64,000 bases of DNA, from the NCBI GenBank assembly GCA_028826165.1, contig JAPDFW010000056.1, positions 124,001 to 188,000 of the forward strand, in the 5' to 3' direction. Shown here one piece after another: positions 40,898 through 51,569 of the stretch. The first letter of the stretch is position 1; every line of letters starts with the position of its first letter. Source of the stretch: Anaeramoeba ignava (Eukaryota; Metamonada; Anaeramoebidae). The notes beneath the pieces are model-generated. The model saw nothing but the letters and a program-made list of their open reading frames with translations. It searched no databases and was not told where the DNA came from. A program made the position numbers and the translations under genes.

Positions 40898-42694
40898 TTA
40901 ATTTTGATTTTGATTTTGATTTTGATTATTAAATTTGTTAATTAATAAATCAAATAAATTTGGATTTGTTTGATTTAATTGAAAATAATCAATTCCTCTT
41001 TCTAATTCTTCAATTATTTCTTGTGTAATTTGAATTTCATCTTTAATTTGATTTGAATAAATCCAATATTCAAATATTTGGAATGATTTATTACTTAATT
41101 CACTATAATCTTCAACTTTATTTGATTTATCTTCAGTTACAGATAAAAACATTCCTCGATATAATTCACTTCTCATTATTAATATTAATTTTGGAAATTT
41201 ATATTTATTTTCTTTTCTTTCAATTATAAAATCTTTTTCATTTTCATTTTCATTTAAATAAATTCTTTTCATTGTTTCTTCAATTTTTTCATTTGAATTT
41301 ATAATTTCTTTAATTTCAGAATATAATTTTGGATTTATTATTTTGTTTGAATAAATCATTTCAAATATTTGATTTGATTCTTTAATTGATTTATTTGAAA
41401 TAATTTCTTTAAGTTTTTCAATTTCATTTTGATTTTGATTTAATCTATATTTCAATATTAATTTATGAGCTTCAATTATTTCTCCATTTTCGGTTTTAAA
41501 TGAAATATCACAAAATTCTTTTCTTCTAAATAATTTTATCAAATCTTCTTCAAGATTGGAAAAAGAAGAAGAAGAATAATAAATAAATGATTTTCTAGAT
41601 CCACAAGAAAGATGATAATTAGAAATATTTTCATTAAATCTTAATTCAGGAAGTTCAATTTGAATTGGATTTGATTGATCATTTGTATCTTCAGTTCCTA
41701 ATTGACCATATTCATTGTTTCCAAATGCTATTAATTTTGAATTGGAAGTTAAAATCAAAGTATGATAACATCCAACAGAACAATCAAGAATATTATCATT
41801 TTCAAATAAAGATGATTTGATTTCAGTAAATTCATAAGTATTTCGAAATACATTTTCGCCAAGTCCATTAAATCCGTTATGGCCACATGAATAAAGTTTT
41901 CTTTTTAGATTTTGATTTTCATTTTCATTTTCAATTAACATTATTGAATGTAAACTTCCACATTGAATATCAATTATTTTACCTTTTGGAATATTTTGGA
42001 TTTTGGTTAATTTATTGATTTTTTCTTCTTTTATTCTTGGTTCTCCTAATCCGAGTTGACCATATCTATTTAATCCACATCCAAATAATTCTTGATTTAA
42101 ATTTAAAAGAAAAACACAATGTGAAGAATTTCCTGAAAATATTTTAGAAACATTTTTCATCATTAAAATTGGTTTTTCTGTTTTTTTAAGTGTTTCAGAA
42201 TCAAAACCAAGTTGACCAGAATCATTTGATCCAATTCCATAAACATTTTGATTTGAAGTTAATAAGTAAATCGAAAATATGCCACAAACAACATCTTGAA
42301 TTATTCTATCATTTGTATTTTCAATTAATGATGAAATATTAATAAATTGATTTGGATTTTTTGGATTAATATCATTTCCTTTTGCAAATACATTTCCTTC
42401 TATTGTTAAAATAGCTTCATTATGACTACCAACAGTTACTTTTTGAATATTTTCAATTTGGATTTTTTGAGGATTTTGATTTGAATATTTTTGGTTTAAA
42501 TATTCTATTGCTTTTCCATTTTTAAAAAGGAAAATTGTTGAAAATTCACCTGTTGAAATTTGTTTAATTTCATTTTCATTTTCATTTTCATTTTCATTTT
42601 CAAATTTAAATTGAATTGGTTTTGTTATTGAATCTGTTTTATTTTTGATAAGAATTGGATCTTCATTTGAACCAAAAAATAAAATTTCATTCAT
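40898..42694 (-). CDS. RCC1-repeat/BTB protein, array copy 3 (intact)
   Basis: Single exon, 598 residues from the ATG at 42694 (the upstream in-frame extension MFNFLKNFFFIFFFSK is leader sequence; all sisters start MNEI). Same plan as copy 1: RCC1 propeller (YGIGSNDSGQLGF, FGCGLNRYGQLGLGE, FGNNEYGQLGTED), BTB (EEDLIKLFRRKEFCDISF) and a second BTB-like half (RSELYRGMFLSVTEDKSNKV). It ends in [10 protein letters not shown]. Its first 120 residues match dead copy 2 more closely than copy 1, while its middle matches copy 1 almost exactly (SETLKKTEKPILMMKNVSKI), which suggests gene conversion within the array. Confidence 0.92.
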   Translation of the reverse strand: MNEILFFGSNEDPILIKNKTDSITKPIQFKFENENENENENEIKQISTGEFSTIFLFKNGKAIEYLNQKYSNQNPQKIQIENIQKVTVGSHNEAILTIEGNVFAKGNDINPKNPNQFINISSLIENTNDRIIQDVVCGIFSIYLLTSNQNVYGIGSNDSGQLGFDSETLKKTEKPILMMKNVSKIFSGNSSHCVFLLNLNQELFGCGLNRYGQLGLGEPRIKEEKINKLTKIQNIPKGKIIDIQCGSLHSIMLIENENENQNLKRKLYSCGHNGFNGLGENVFRNTYEFTEIKSSLFENDNILDCSVGCYHTLILTSNSKLIAFGNNEYGQLGTEDTNDQSNPIQIELPELRFNENISNYHLSCGSRKSFIYYSSSSFSNLEEDLIKLFRRKEFCDISFKTENGEIIEAHKLILKYRLNQNQNEIEKLKEIISNKSIKESNQIFEMIYSNKIINPKLYSEIKEIINSNEKIEETMKRIYLNENENEKDFIIERKENKYKFPKLILIMRSELYRGMFLSVTEDKSNKVEDYSELSNKSFQIFEYWIYSNQIKDEIQITQEIIEELERGIDYFQLNQTNPNLFDLLINKFNNQNQNQNQN

Positions 42695-42854
42695 TTTTGA
42701 AAAGAAAAAAATGAAAAAAAAATTTTTTAAAAAATTAAACAATTTGAATTTGTTTTTGGATTTTGATTATTAAATTTGTTAATTAATAAATCAAATAAAT
42801 TTGGATTTGTTCGATTTAATTGAAAATAATCAATTCCTCTTTCTAATTCTTCAA

Positions 42855-44603
42855 TTATTTCTTTTGTGTAATTTGAATTTCATCTTTAATTTGATTTGAA
42901 TAAATCCAATATTCAAATATTTGAAATGATTTGTTACTTAATTCACTATAATCTGTAACTTTATTAGAAGTATCATTTGTTACAGATAAAAACATTCCTC
43001 GATATAATTCACTTCTCATTATTAATATTAATTTTGGAAATTTATATTGTTTTTCCTTTCTTTCAATTATAAAATCTTTTTCATTTTCATTTTCATTTAA
43101 ATAAATTCTTTTCATTGTTTCTTCTATTTTTTCATTTGAATTTATAATTTCTTTAATTTCAGAATATAATATTGGATTTATTTTGGAATTATTTGAATAA
43201 ATCATTTCAAATATTTGATTTGATTCTTTAATTGATTTTTTTGAAATAATTTCTTGAAGTTTTTCAATTTGATTTTGATTTAATCTATATTTCAATATTA
43301 ATTTATGAGCTTCAATTATTTCTCCATTTTCTGTTTTAAATGAAATATTGCAAAATTCTTTTCTTCTAAATAATTTTATCAAATCTTCTTCAAGATTTAA
43401 AAAAGGAAGAAAAGAATAATAAAGAAATGATTTGTTAAATCCACAAGAAAGATGATAATTAGAAATATTTTCATTAAATCTTAATTCAGGAAGTTCAATT
43501 TGAATTGGAATTAATTGATTATTTGTATCTCCATTTCCTAATTGACCATAATCATTTTCTCCAAATCCTATTAACTTCCCTTTTGTTGTTAAAATCAAAG
43601 TATAACAATATCCAACAGAAAAATCAAGAATACGATCTTTTCTGAATAAAGATGATTTAATTTCAGTAAATTCATAAGTATAATTATATTTTTTGCCAAA
43701 TCCATTAAATTCATGATCTCCACATGAATAAAGTTTTCTTTTTTGGTTTTTATTTTCAATCAACATTATTGAATGAGTAGGTCCACATTGAATATCGATT
43801 ATTTTGCCTTTTGGAATATTTTGGATTTTGGTTAATTTTTTGATTCTTTCTTCTTCTATTGATTCTCCTAATCCAAGTTGGCCAGTATGATTATCACCAC
43901 ATCCAAATAATTCTTGGTTTGAATTTAAAAGAAAAACATGATTTGAAGAATTTCCTGAAAATATTTTAGAAACATTTTTCATCATTAAAATTGGTTTTTC
44001 TGTTTCATCAAGTGTTTCAGAATTGGAATCAGGGAGAAATTGTTCATGATAATTATAATGAATAGCATAAGCATTTTTATTTGAAGTTAATAAATAAATT
44101 GAATTCTCTGCACAAACAATATCTTCAATTATTCTATCATTTGTATCTTCAATTAATTCAGAAATATTCATAAATTCATATCGATTTGATGTAATTATAT
44201 TCTTTCCTTGTGCGAATGCCTTTCCTTCATAAGTTAAAATAGCTTCATGTAAATCACCAACAGATACTTTCTTAATATTTTCAATTATGATTGTATAAGG
44301 ATTTTGATTTGAATCATTTTCTTCATTTAGATATTCTATTGCTTTTCCATTTTTAAAAAGGAAAATTGTTGAATAATTTCCTGTTGAAATTTGTTTAATT
44401 TGTTTAATTTGATTTTCATTTTCATTTTCATTTTCATTTTCATTTTCATTTTCATTTTCATTTTCATTTTCATTTTCATTTTCATTTTCATTTTCATTTT
44501 CATTTTCAAATTTAAATTGAATTGGTTTTTTTATTTTTTTTGAAGATTTATTTAAAAAAAGTTTTGGTTTTTTATTTGAACCAAAAAAGAAAATTTCATT
44601 CAT
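42855..44603 (-). CDS. RCC1-repeat/BTB protein, array copy 4, shifted near the C-terminus
   Basis: 582 residues; the most diverged copy (MNEIFFFGSNKKPKLF). The propeller blades are present (FGCGDNHTGQLGLGE, GFGENDYGQLGNGD) but the second blade is eroded (YAIHYNYHEQFL for YGIGSNDSGQLG). Both BTB parts are present. Near 42860 two extra T bases (TTCTTTTGTG where sisters have TTCTTGTG) shift the frame, so the protein ends ITQKK. The usual last 37 or so residues (EELERGIDYF to NKFNNQN) lie downstream in another frame to about 42755. The (EN) tract is much longer than in sisters (about 14 units). It is divergent with the ankyrin-RasGEF gene across a 250-bp spacer. Confidence 0.88.
   Translation of the reverse strand: MNEIFFFGSNKKPKLFLNKSSKKIKKPIQFKFENENENENENENENENENENENENENENENENQIKQIKQISTGNYSTIFLFKNGKAIEYLNEENDSNQNPYTIIIENIKKVSVGDLHEAILTYEGKAFAQGKNIITSNRYEFMNISELIEDTNDRIIEDIVCAENSIYLLTSNKNAYAIHYNYHEQFLPDSNSETLDETEKPILMMKNVSKIFSGNSSNHVFLLNSNQELFGCGDNHTGQLGLGESIEEERIKKLTKIQNIPKGKIIDIQCGPTHSIMLIENKNQKRKLYSCGDHEFNGFGKKYNYTYEFTEIKSSLFRKDRILDFSVGYCYTLILTTKGKLIGFGENDYGQLGNGDTNNQLIPIQIELPELRFNENISNYHLSCGFNKSFLYYSFLPFLNLEEDLIKLFRRKEFCNISFKTENGEIIEAHKLILKYRLNQNQIEKLQEIISKKSIKESNQIFEMIYSNNSKINPILYSEIKEIINSNEKIEETMKRIYLNENENEKDFIIERKEKQYKFPKLILIMRSELYRGMFLSVTNDTSNKVTDYSELSNKSFQIFEYWIYSNQIKDEIQITQKK
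44400..44510 (-). repeat. Coding GAAAAT hexamer tract in RCC1-BTB copy 4
   Basis: The minus strand has about 15 GAAAAT units encoding (EN)n. Sister genes have only 4-6 units at the same place (38470-38510, 40725-40760, 42570-42605). The hexamer keeps the frame. Confidence 0.92.
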
Positions 44604-44658
44604 TTTTTAAAAAAGAGAAAAAAAATGAAAAAAAAAAAATCTAGCAAAACAAAAAACC

Positions 44659-44684
44659 AAAATTTTTTTTTCATTTTTTCATTC
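44659..44684 (+). promoter_or_regulatory. T-rich upstream element (ankyrin-RasGEF gene)
   Basis: AAAATTTTTTTTTCATTTTT followed by TCATT, 170 bp before the ATG at 44854. The leader between is pyrimidine-rich. Confidence 0.4.
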
Positions 44685-44853
44685 CCATCTTTTTTTATTA
44701 CTTCATTTATTTACAATAATTTTTAAATTTTTTTTCTTCTTTTTCACTCTTCTTTTCTGTTATTTTTTTGTCATTTTTTTTTGACTTTTTCATTATTATT
44801 TTTATTATTATAATTTTTCGAAATTTTTTCTAAATCAAAAATACTGAATCAAA

Positions 44854-47800
44854 ATGACAACTTCAAGAAGAAAGACACGAACATTAATAAGAACACGTTC
44901 ACAAGAAAGCATGGAATTCACAACAACGCCTATGTTTTGGGAAGCATGTTTAGAAGATGATTCCGAAGTGATTCCTACTTTATTAATTCCGACATTAGCC
45001 AAAAGTTATTTAATCCGTTCAAAAACCGAAACTGGAGATACTGGAATTCATTATTGTTGTTTTAAACAAGGAAAACAAGTTGAGTCGTTGAAGGTCTTAA
45101 TGTCTTATCACATGAACCAAAACAATAAGAATAATTTCGGTTGGTCTCCTTTGCATATTTCTTGTATTCAAGGTCTTCATAATCATTGTGAAGAGCTTTT
45201 AAGTAATGGTGCTGATCCAGATTCTGTTAATAATTTAGGGCTTTCCCCAATTCATTATGCTTGCAAATATGGTCATTCTCAATGTTTGAATGTTTTACTT
45301 AAATATAATGCCAAATTAAATGTAATTTCTTTTTTTAAATTTAAAACAAATTTTTTAAAAAGAAATTAATAAGAAGAAAGAAAAAAAAATTTTTTTATTT
45401 TTGAATGAAAGAGGGATTATTTTAATTCGAAATCTAAATTACAAATTCAAATAAAATCTAAAATAATTTAAAATTAAATCTAAATTAAAAATTAAAATAA
45501 AATCTAAAAATAAAAATCTAAAATTAAATCTAAAATAAAATCTAAAATAAAAATTTAAAATAAAATCTAAATTAAAAATCTAAATTAAAAATCTAATAAT
45601 TTAAAATAAAATCTAAAATAATTTAAAATAAAATCTAAAATAAAAATTAAATTAAAAATCTAAAAATAAAAATCTAAATAAAAATATAAAATAAAATCTA
45701 AAATAAAATCTAAAATAAAATCTAAAAATAAATCTAAAAATAAAATCTAAAATAAAATCTAAAATAAAATCTAAAATAAAATCTAAAATAAAATTTAAAA
45801 ATAAAATCTAAAATAATTTAAAATAAAAATATAAAATAAAATCTAAAATAAAATTTAAAATAAAATCTAAATTACAAATTAAATTAAAAATCTAATATAA
45901 AATCTAAAAATAAAATCTAAAATAAAATTTAAAATAAAATCTAAAATAAAATTTAAATTAAAATCTAAAATAAAATCTAAAATAAAATCTAAAATAAAAA
46001 TCTAAAAATAAAATCTAAAAATAAAATCTAAAATAAAATCTAAAATAAAATTTAAAATAAAATTTAAAATAAAATCTAAAATAAAATCTAAATAATTTAA
46101 AAATAAAATATAAAATAAAATCTAAAATAAAATTTAAAATAAAATCTAAAATAAAAATCTAAAATCTAAAATAAAATCTAAATTAAGAATCTAAATTAAA
46201 ATCTAAAATAAAATCTAAAATAAAATTTAAAATAAAATATAAAATAAAATCTAAAATAAAAATCTAAAATAAAATCTAAAATAAAATCTAAAATAAAATC
46301 TAAAATAAAATCTAAAATAAAATTTAAAATCTAAAATAAAATCTAAAATAAAATCTAAAATAAAAATCTAAAATAATTTAAAATAAAATTTAAAATAAAA
46401 TCTAAAATAAAATCTAAAATAAAATCTAAAATAAAATCTAAAATAAAATCTAAAATAAAATCTAAAATAAAATCTAAATTAAAATTTAAAATCTAAAATA
46501 AAATCTAAAATAAAATTTAAAATCTAAAATAAAAATAAAGAAACTTCCTGATAATGAAACTCTTTTAATGCTTGCTGCAAAACATGGAAATACAGAAATT
46601 ATCGAAATTTTAACAAAAATTGGTGAATCAGTTAGTGAAAAAAGAACAGATGGTCAAAACGCTTTTCATTATGCTATCAAAAATGGAAATCTTCAAAGTT
46701 GTTCAGCTCTTCTTAAAGCAGGAGCAGATATAAATTCACAAGATCATTCTGGATATTCTAGTTTACATCATGCTGTTAAAATCGGATCTTTTGAAATTAC
46801 AGAATTTTTAATTCAAAATGGTGCTTCTGTAAACATTAGATTAAATTCAGGAGATTCTCCACTTCATTGTGCAGTTAGAAATAAACATTTTTTGATCACA
46901 AAATTATTATTAGATTCTGGAGCAAATCCTAACTTTCGAGATTCTAAAGGAAGAGTTGTAAATTTTTATTTTAATTTCAATTAAAATTAATTCATCAAAT
47001 TTCATGTATTTTGAATTTGATTTAAATCAAATTTCATGTATTTTGAATTTATTTTAAATTTATTTTAAATTTATTTTGAATTTATTTTTAATTTCAATTT
47101 AAAATTCAAATTCATCAAATTTTAAATTTATTTTGAATTTATTTTGAATTTATTTTAATTTCAATTAAAATTATTTCATCAAATTTCATGTATTTGAATT
47201 TATTTTGAATTTATTTTGAATTTGATTTAAATTTATTTTAAATTTATTTTGAATTTAATTTATTTTGAATTTGATTTAAATCAAATTTCATTGATTTAAA
47301 TTTATTTTAAATTTATTTTAAATTTATTTTGAATTTATTTTAAAATTTGATTAAATAAAAAGGCTCTCCATTACGCAACAAAAAATCAAGACTATAAATT
47401 ATTCAATATTCTTCTTGATCAGAAATGCAAATCCATATATAAAAGATCGCAAAGGAAGAGATCCCCTAAAATACACAAAAATCAAAAAACATTATGAATT
47501 TCTGTTTGTGGTTCTTGATCTCGCATTAATAAACATAGTTTTTTATAGAAAAAATGAATACGTTTCACAATTAATTGATGATGGAGCAAGTGTTGATGGA
47601 CAAAACTTCCAGCAATACATCAACAAATTGGAAGAAACAATAAAAACACAACAAGAAACAATATCGGAAACAGATCTTCGCAAAGAACTCAAGAAAGAAT
47701 TGAGCTATTTAAATAACATGTATTCTTCACCAATGATTGCTTCAGTTTCTGGAAAAAACTATGAAGCATTTCGGATTCTACTCAATAAATTTGCAGAAAT

Positions 47801-50081
47801 GAAACAGAACGATTATTTCACTGGGCATTCCGCATTGCACAAAGCGGTGCTGAATAACGACGCACATTTTGTAAAAATATTACTTGAACACAATGCTTCT
47901 GTGACTGTTACAGATCACGATAACCAGACACCACTAGATATCATCCGCACAAAGAATTTTGTAAAATGCCAGCAAGTGATCGAGCACTCACAACTTCTTC
48001 ATGTGCGATATCTTCCGCGCCAGAAGTTTCCGAAGATTGTGCATGGAACGCTGGAAAAATTATTAGAAAGACTTTTAACGGAAACGCTATTTGAATATCA
48101 ATTTTGTTTGTATTTCCTGCTGATGTTCAGGTTTTTCCAGAAAAAGAAAGAAATGTTGAACAAACTCATCTGGATCTTCGAAAATGCTGAGGAATACATC
48201 TCGAATATTGCTCATTTTGAATCAAACACAAATGAGGACAAAATCAAGTTTTTAAGAGTTAGAATTGCGATTGTTTTAGAAACTTGGATTTACGAGTTGT
48301 TCACAGATTTCCACAAGAACAAACCCTGCAGGAACCCATCCAAATCGAGACTCAACAGCGAGTTGATCTCAAAGCTTTCCTTTTTTGACCCTGAAAACTA
48401 TGAGGAACAGCTATTAAAGATACAGGAATGGTATCTGAAAAACTTAAAGCCCAAAAACGAGGTCATGTTTACAAAAGAATCCCTCAATCATCTTTTCACA
48501 AGTGAGACAGATGAAAAAGCACAAGCATTCTCGCAGAGTCCAAAGGTTCAGAGAAAATTGGAAAAGGCAAACTCCGATAAGAAAAAACTTTCAAGCGAGA
48601 AAAAATTGCAAAAACAGCTCCGCAAAATCAGCCAAAAAGAACCAACAACGCTGAGCAATCTAGCGCAGATATTCCAGGAATCCTCGCCACAATCACAACA
48701 GAGAACATCTCGTGTAACAAGAATAAAAAGCACAGTTTCAATTAGCGATTTGATTAACCCAGATATCCTGAGCGAGATGCCTGAAGAACCAACAGTAAAC
48801 ACAAAAAGCACAAAAAATTCGACTCATTTTGTGGCCAAAACTTGGACACGAAATTCACTGAAAAGATGGGGATCTCAACCCGAAAACATTGGACGAAATC
48901 GAGCGCGTTTTGATCCGCGCAAGACATTCAACATTCTTCTAGAATTCATAACACGAAATGCGGAGAAATTTTCTTCCGAAATGATTCCTTTAAAATACGC
49001 ACTTACAGAACAATTGAGTTACTACACACAAAAATACATTAAAGAACCATTGACAAAAATAGCGAACACAACAAACCCATCCTGGTTTGATCCGTGGCGC
49101 GCTGATAGAAAGGCACAAGCTATTATCACAGACGACATTCGCGCCAATAACGCTGGGATGATGTATTTATTTGTGGAGGTTGACGGGATGATTTATGCCC
49201 GTCATAAACCCTGGAGAGCCACTTGGATCAGTGATCCGTTTGATAATCCGCAGATTCAAAGTATTCTGGAGAGACCTATTCCAGAGTCTGTTATCAAAAA
49301 ACAGAAGAAATCCAAGAAACATGTTCACGATGTAATTTTGGATAATGATCCACTTGAAATCGCACGTCAATTAACCCTTCTTGAATTCTCGTATTTCGAC
49401 AAGATTCCCATGCTCGAGATCAAGAACTGGACTAACGGAAGAGGGTTGACAACCGAGCAACTGAAAGAAAGCAAGGTTCTGTTCAAAAACCTGCCAAATA
49501 TGATCGTTTTTGATGAACATTATAATAAAATTGTGAATTTTGTCATTTTCCAAATTGTAAAAACTGTCAATCTCAAAAAACGTCTGCGAATGCTTTCCAG
49601 ACTGATCCAAGTTTCGTATCATCTCCGCAAACTCAACAACTATTCATCTCTTATGGAGATTCTCGAGGGATTCAACCAAGAACCTGTTCTTCGTCTTAAG
49701 AAAACATGGTCAAAACTCGAAAAGTCAAGCAAACAAATACTAATGAATCTCAAGAAGGAATTGCGAGAACTAGAGCTTGAGTCGCAGTACCGCAATCACT
49801 ACAAAGAGCTGCTTCCGCCTTGTATTCCCTATATTGATCATTTCATGAATGATATCGAAGAAATGGATAAAACTTTTGTTGATATTGATCAAGATCAAAG
49901 GATCCAATTTGAAAAATTTGTAAATCAGTTCAAATTGATTGAAACAATCACAAAGTTTCAACGGTTTAACTTTAGATTTAATCCTATTCAATCCATTCAA
50001 ACTTTAATCGAAAATTCCCCATTTTGTTCAAATGAAAAATTGATTGAAATGTCCTTGATTTGTGAGAAAAAACGCAAATAA
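44854..50081 (+). CDS. Ankyrin-repeat RasGEF (3 exons, one apparent frameshift)
   Basis: Exchange factor for Ras-type GTPases. Exons: 44854-45321, 46541-46957, 47363-50081; introns of 1219 and 405 bp. Exons 1-2 give about seven ankyrin repeats (GWSPLHISCIQGLHNHCEEL, GLSPIHYACKYGHSQCLNVL, NALHYA-type blocks and SGYSSLHHAVKIGSFE). Exon 3 opens with ALHYATKNQDYKLFNILLD, but near 47418-47424 one extra base (AGAAATGC) separates it from the downstream frame, which resumes NANPYIKDRKGRDPLKY. A further ankyrin pair follows (HSALHKAVLNNDAHFVKILL). Then come a REM/RasGEF_N region near 48040-48180 (LEKLLERLLTETLFEYQF) and the catalytic CDC25 domain from about 49340 (DPLEIARQLTLLEFSYFDKI, PYIDHFMNDIEEMDKTF, INFEKF-type end). 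No membrane segment is seen. The shift may be a read error or decay. Confidence 0.88.
45430..46537. repeat. 12-bp satellite filling ankyrin-RasGEF intron 1, unit TAAAATCTAAAA
   Basis: About 1.1 kb with T/C and A-number variants. The 3' splice site (AATAAAG) is a near-copy of the repeat. Confidence 0.93.
46985..47358. repeat. Satellite filling ankyrin-RasGEF intron 2 (TTTATTTTGAAT)
   Basis: TTTATTTTGAATTTATTTTA 12-mers with three longer inserts containing AAATTTCATGTATTT (about 47000, 47035 and 47180). Confidence 0.88.
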
Positions 50082-50108
50082 AAAAAAATTTTTCTTTTTT
50101 TTTTTTTA

Positions 50109-50130
50109 TAATTTTTTTTTTCATTTTTTC
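50109..50130 (+). promoter_or_regulatory. T-rich upstream element (RhoGAP gene)
   Basis: TAATTTTTTTTTTCATTTTT then TC, 56 bp before the ATG at 50186, in a 104-bp spacer after the RasGEF stop. Confidence 0.45.
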
Positions 50131-50185
50131 TTTTATTTTTTTTCAAATTAAAATTTATATTATAAAATTTATAAAAAAAATAATC

Positions 50186-51469
50186 ATGGAAGAAACAAAA
50201 AAACCAAAAATACAAAAACTAAAACAACTTGTTACAAAAAAATCACAATTTGGTGAATTTGAACAAAAAGAAATGGAACAAACAATTAAAAAGCAAGTAC
50301 AATTTGAAGAAGATCAAGAAATTAAAAAAGAAAAAGAAGAAATTAATAAAAAAGAAAAAGAAGAAAATATTCAAAAAGAAGAAAAAGTAAAACCCCAAAA
50401 ATTCCAAATGAAACAATACATGAGAGATCTTGCTCTGAAAATTGCCCAATCAAACGAGCAACTCAAGGATACAAACTTATCCAATCCAATTGCGCAAAAA
50501 GTTGGATTTGAAACTTTATCAAATATTAAAGACGGTTTTAATTTACTTGATAGGGATGAAAAATACCATCTCCAAATTAAAGACGGAGATGTAAAATTAT
50601 CAAACAGAAGACAAACAGTTTATAAATGGGATCACTCCCAAAAAAAAGAAGAGCAAAACACTCAAAAAGAAGGCGAGGAAAATCACGATGTTTTGGAAGA
50701 ATTAATTCAGGAATGGCCGTTTATTCTTATTGACTCTCAAGCAAATTCAACAAAAAACAGGAAATTCTTCAACAAGTTGCACAAAACTAATCTGAAACTA
50801 TGGAAAAGAAAAAGAACCAAATCTCTTCGCAAAAAAAAGAAAGACGATCCAAATGAAAATGAACCAAAAAACGCGCCAAAACTTTTTCATATTTATTTGG
50901 ATGATTTTTCGAAAAATCCCGAGGAAACACTTTTTCCTTTTGTCGATACATGCATTCAAATCATAGAAGAAAAGGGGATTGATGATGAAGGGGTTTACCG
51001 TTTATCAGGTTCTTTTAGCGAAATTAATTCCATTCGAAAAAAACTTGATGAAGGAGAATCTGTTGATTTAAATGCTTTTCAAGTAACAACAATAACTAGT
51101 TTGTTTAAGTTGTTTTTCCGCGAATTACCCGAAACGTTATTAACACAAGAAATTTGCGGGAAAATCGATGCTGTTTCCTTGGCAAGTCCTGATAAAATTG
51201 AACAGATTAGATCTTGTATTGATCAAGTTCCTTCTTTGAATAAAATTATTGCTAATAAATTGTTTTCTCATTTGCATAAGATCCAATTAAATGCTGAAAA
51301 AAACAAAATGAATGCACACAATCTTGCAATTGTATTTTTTCCTTCTTTATTAATTAATTACGAAATGACAACGTTTATTATTGAGAATTATCCAAAAATT
51401 TATGAAGACAATAAAGAAGAAAATCAACAAGAAAATCAGCAAGAAAATCAAAATCAAAATCAAAATTAA
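50186..51469 (+). CDS. RhoGAP-domain protein
   Basis: GTPase-activating protein for Rho-type GTPases; single exon, 427 residues. The first 75 residues are Lys/Glu-rich. A middle region with no recognised domain (QYMRDLALKIAQSNEQLKD, WPFILIDSQANSTK) and a basic patch (KRKRTKSLRKKKK) precede the RhoGAP domain, about residues 230-400. Its marks are FVDTCIQIIEEKGIDDEGVY, then RLSGS with the arginine finger at about R272. SLFKLFFRELPETLLT carries the Lys and Arg of the family, and NKMNAHNLAIVFFPSLL the conserved Asn-Leu-Ala segment. The C-terminal 15 residues are an ENQQENQ repeat running into CAAAAT repeats, likely variable. It is co-oriented with the ankyrin-RasGEF and KAE1 genes at spacings of 104 and 100 bp. 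Confidence 0.93.
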   Translation: MEETKKPKIQKLKQLVTKKSQFGEFEQKEMEQTIKKQVQFEEDQEIKKEKEEINKKEKEENIQKEEKVKPQKFQMKQYMRDLALKIAQSNEQLKDTNLSNPIAQKVGFETLSNIKDGFNLLDRDEKYHLQIKDGDVKLSNRRQTVYKWDHSQKKEEQNTQKEGEENHDVLEELIQEWPFILIDSQANSTKNRKFFNKLHKTNLKLWKRKRTKSLRKKKKDDPNENEPKNAPKLFHIYLDDFSKNPEETLFPFVDTCIQIIEEKGIDDEGVYRLSGSFSEINSIRKKLDEGESVDLNAFQVTTITSLFKLFFRELPETLLTQEICGKIDAVSLASPDKIEQIRSCIDQVPSLNKIIANKLFSHLHKIQLNAEKNKMNAHNLAIVFFPSLLINYEMTTFIIENYPKIYEDNKEENQQENQQENQNQNQN

Positions 51470-51530
51470 AATTCATTTCAAAAAATGTTTACTTCAAAAT
51501 GATTCAAAAAAAAAAATAATAAAATTTTTC

Positions 51531-51554
51531 AAAATTATTTTTTTCATTTTTTTC
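51531..51554 (+). promoter_or_regulatory. T-rich upstream element (KAE1 gene)
   Basis: AAAATTATTTTTTTCATTTT followed by TTTC, only 16 bp before the KAE1 ATG at 51570. Confidence 0.45.
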
Positions 51555-51569
51555 TTAATAAAAAATATA

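Noticed and set aside
42695-42742. N-terminal signal peptide for RCC1-BTB copy 3
   Set aside because: Leader sequence in frame by chance; all sister genes begin at MNEI.
47363-47440. Programmed +1 frameshift in the ankyrin-RasGEF
   Set aside because: No slippery heptamer, pause structure or antizyme-like context seen; a read error or mutation is simpler.
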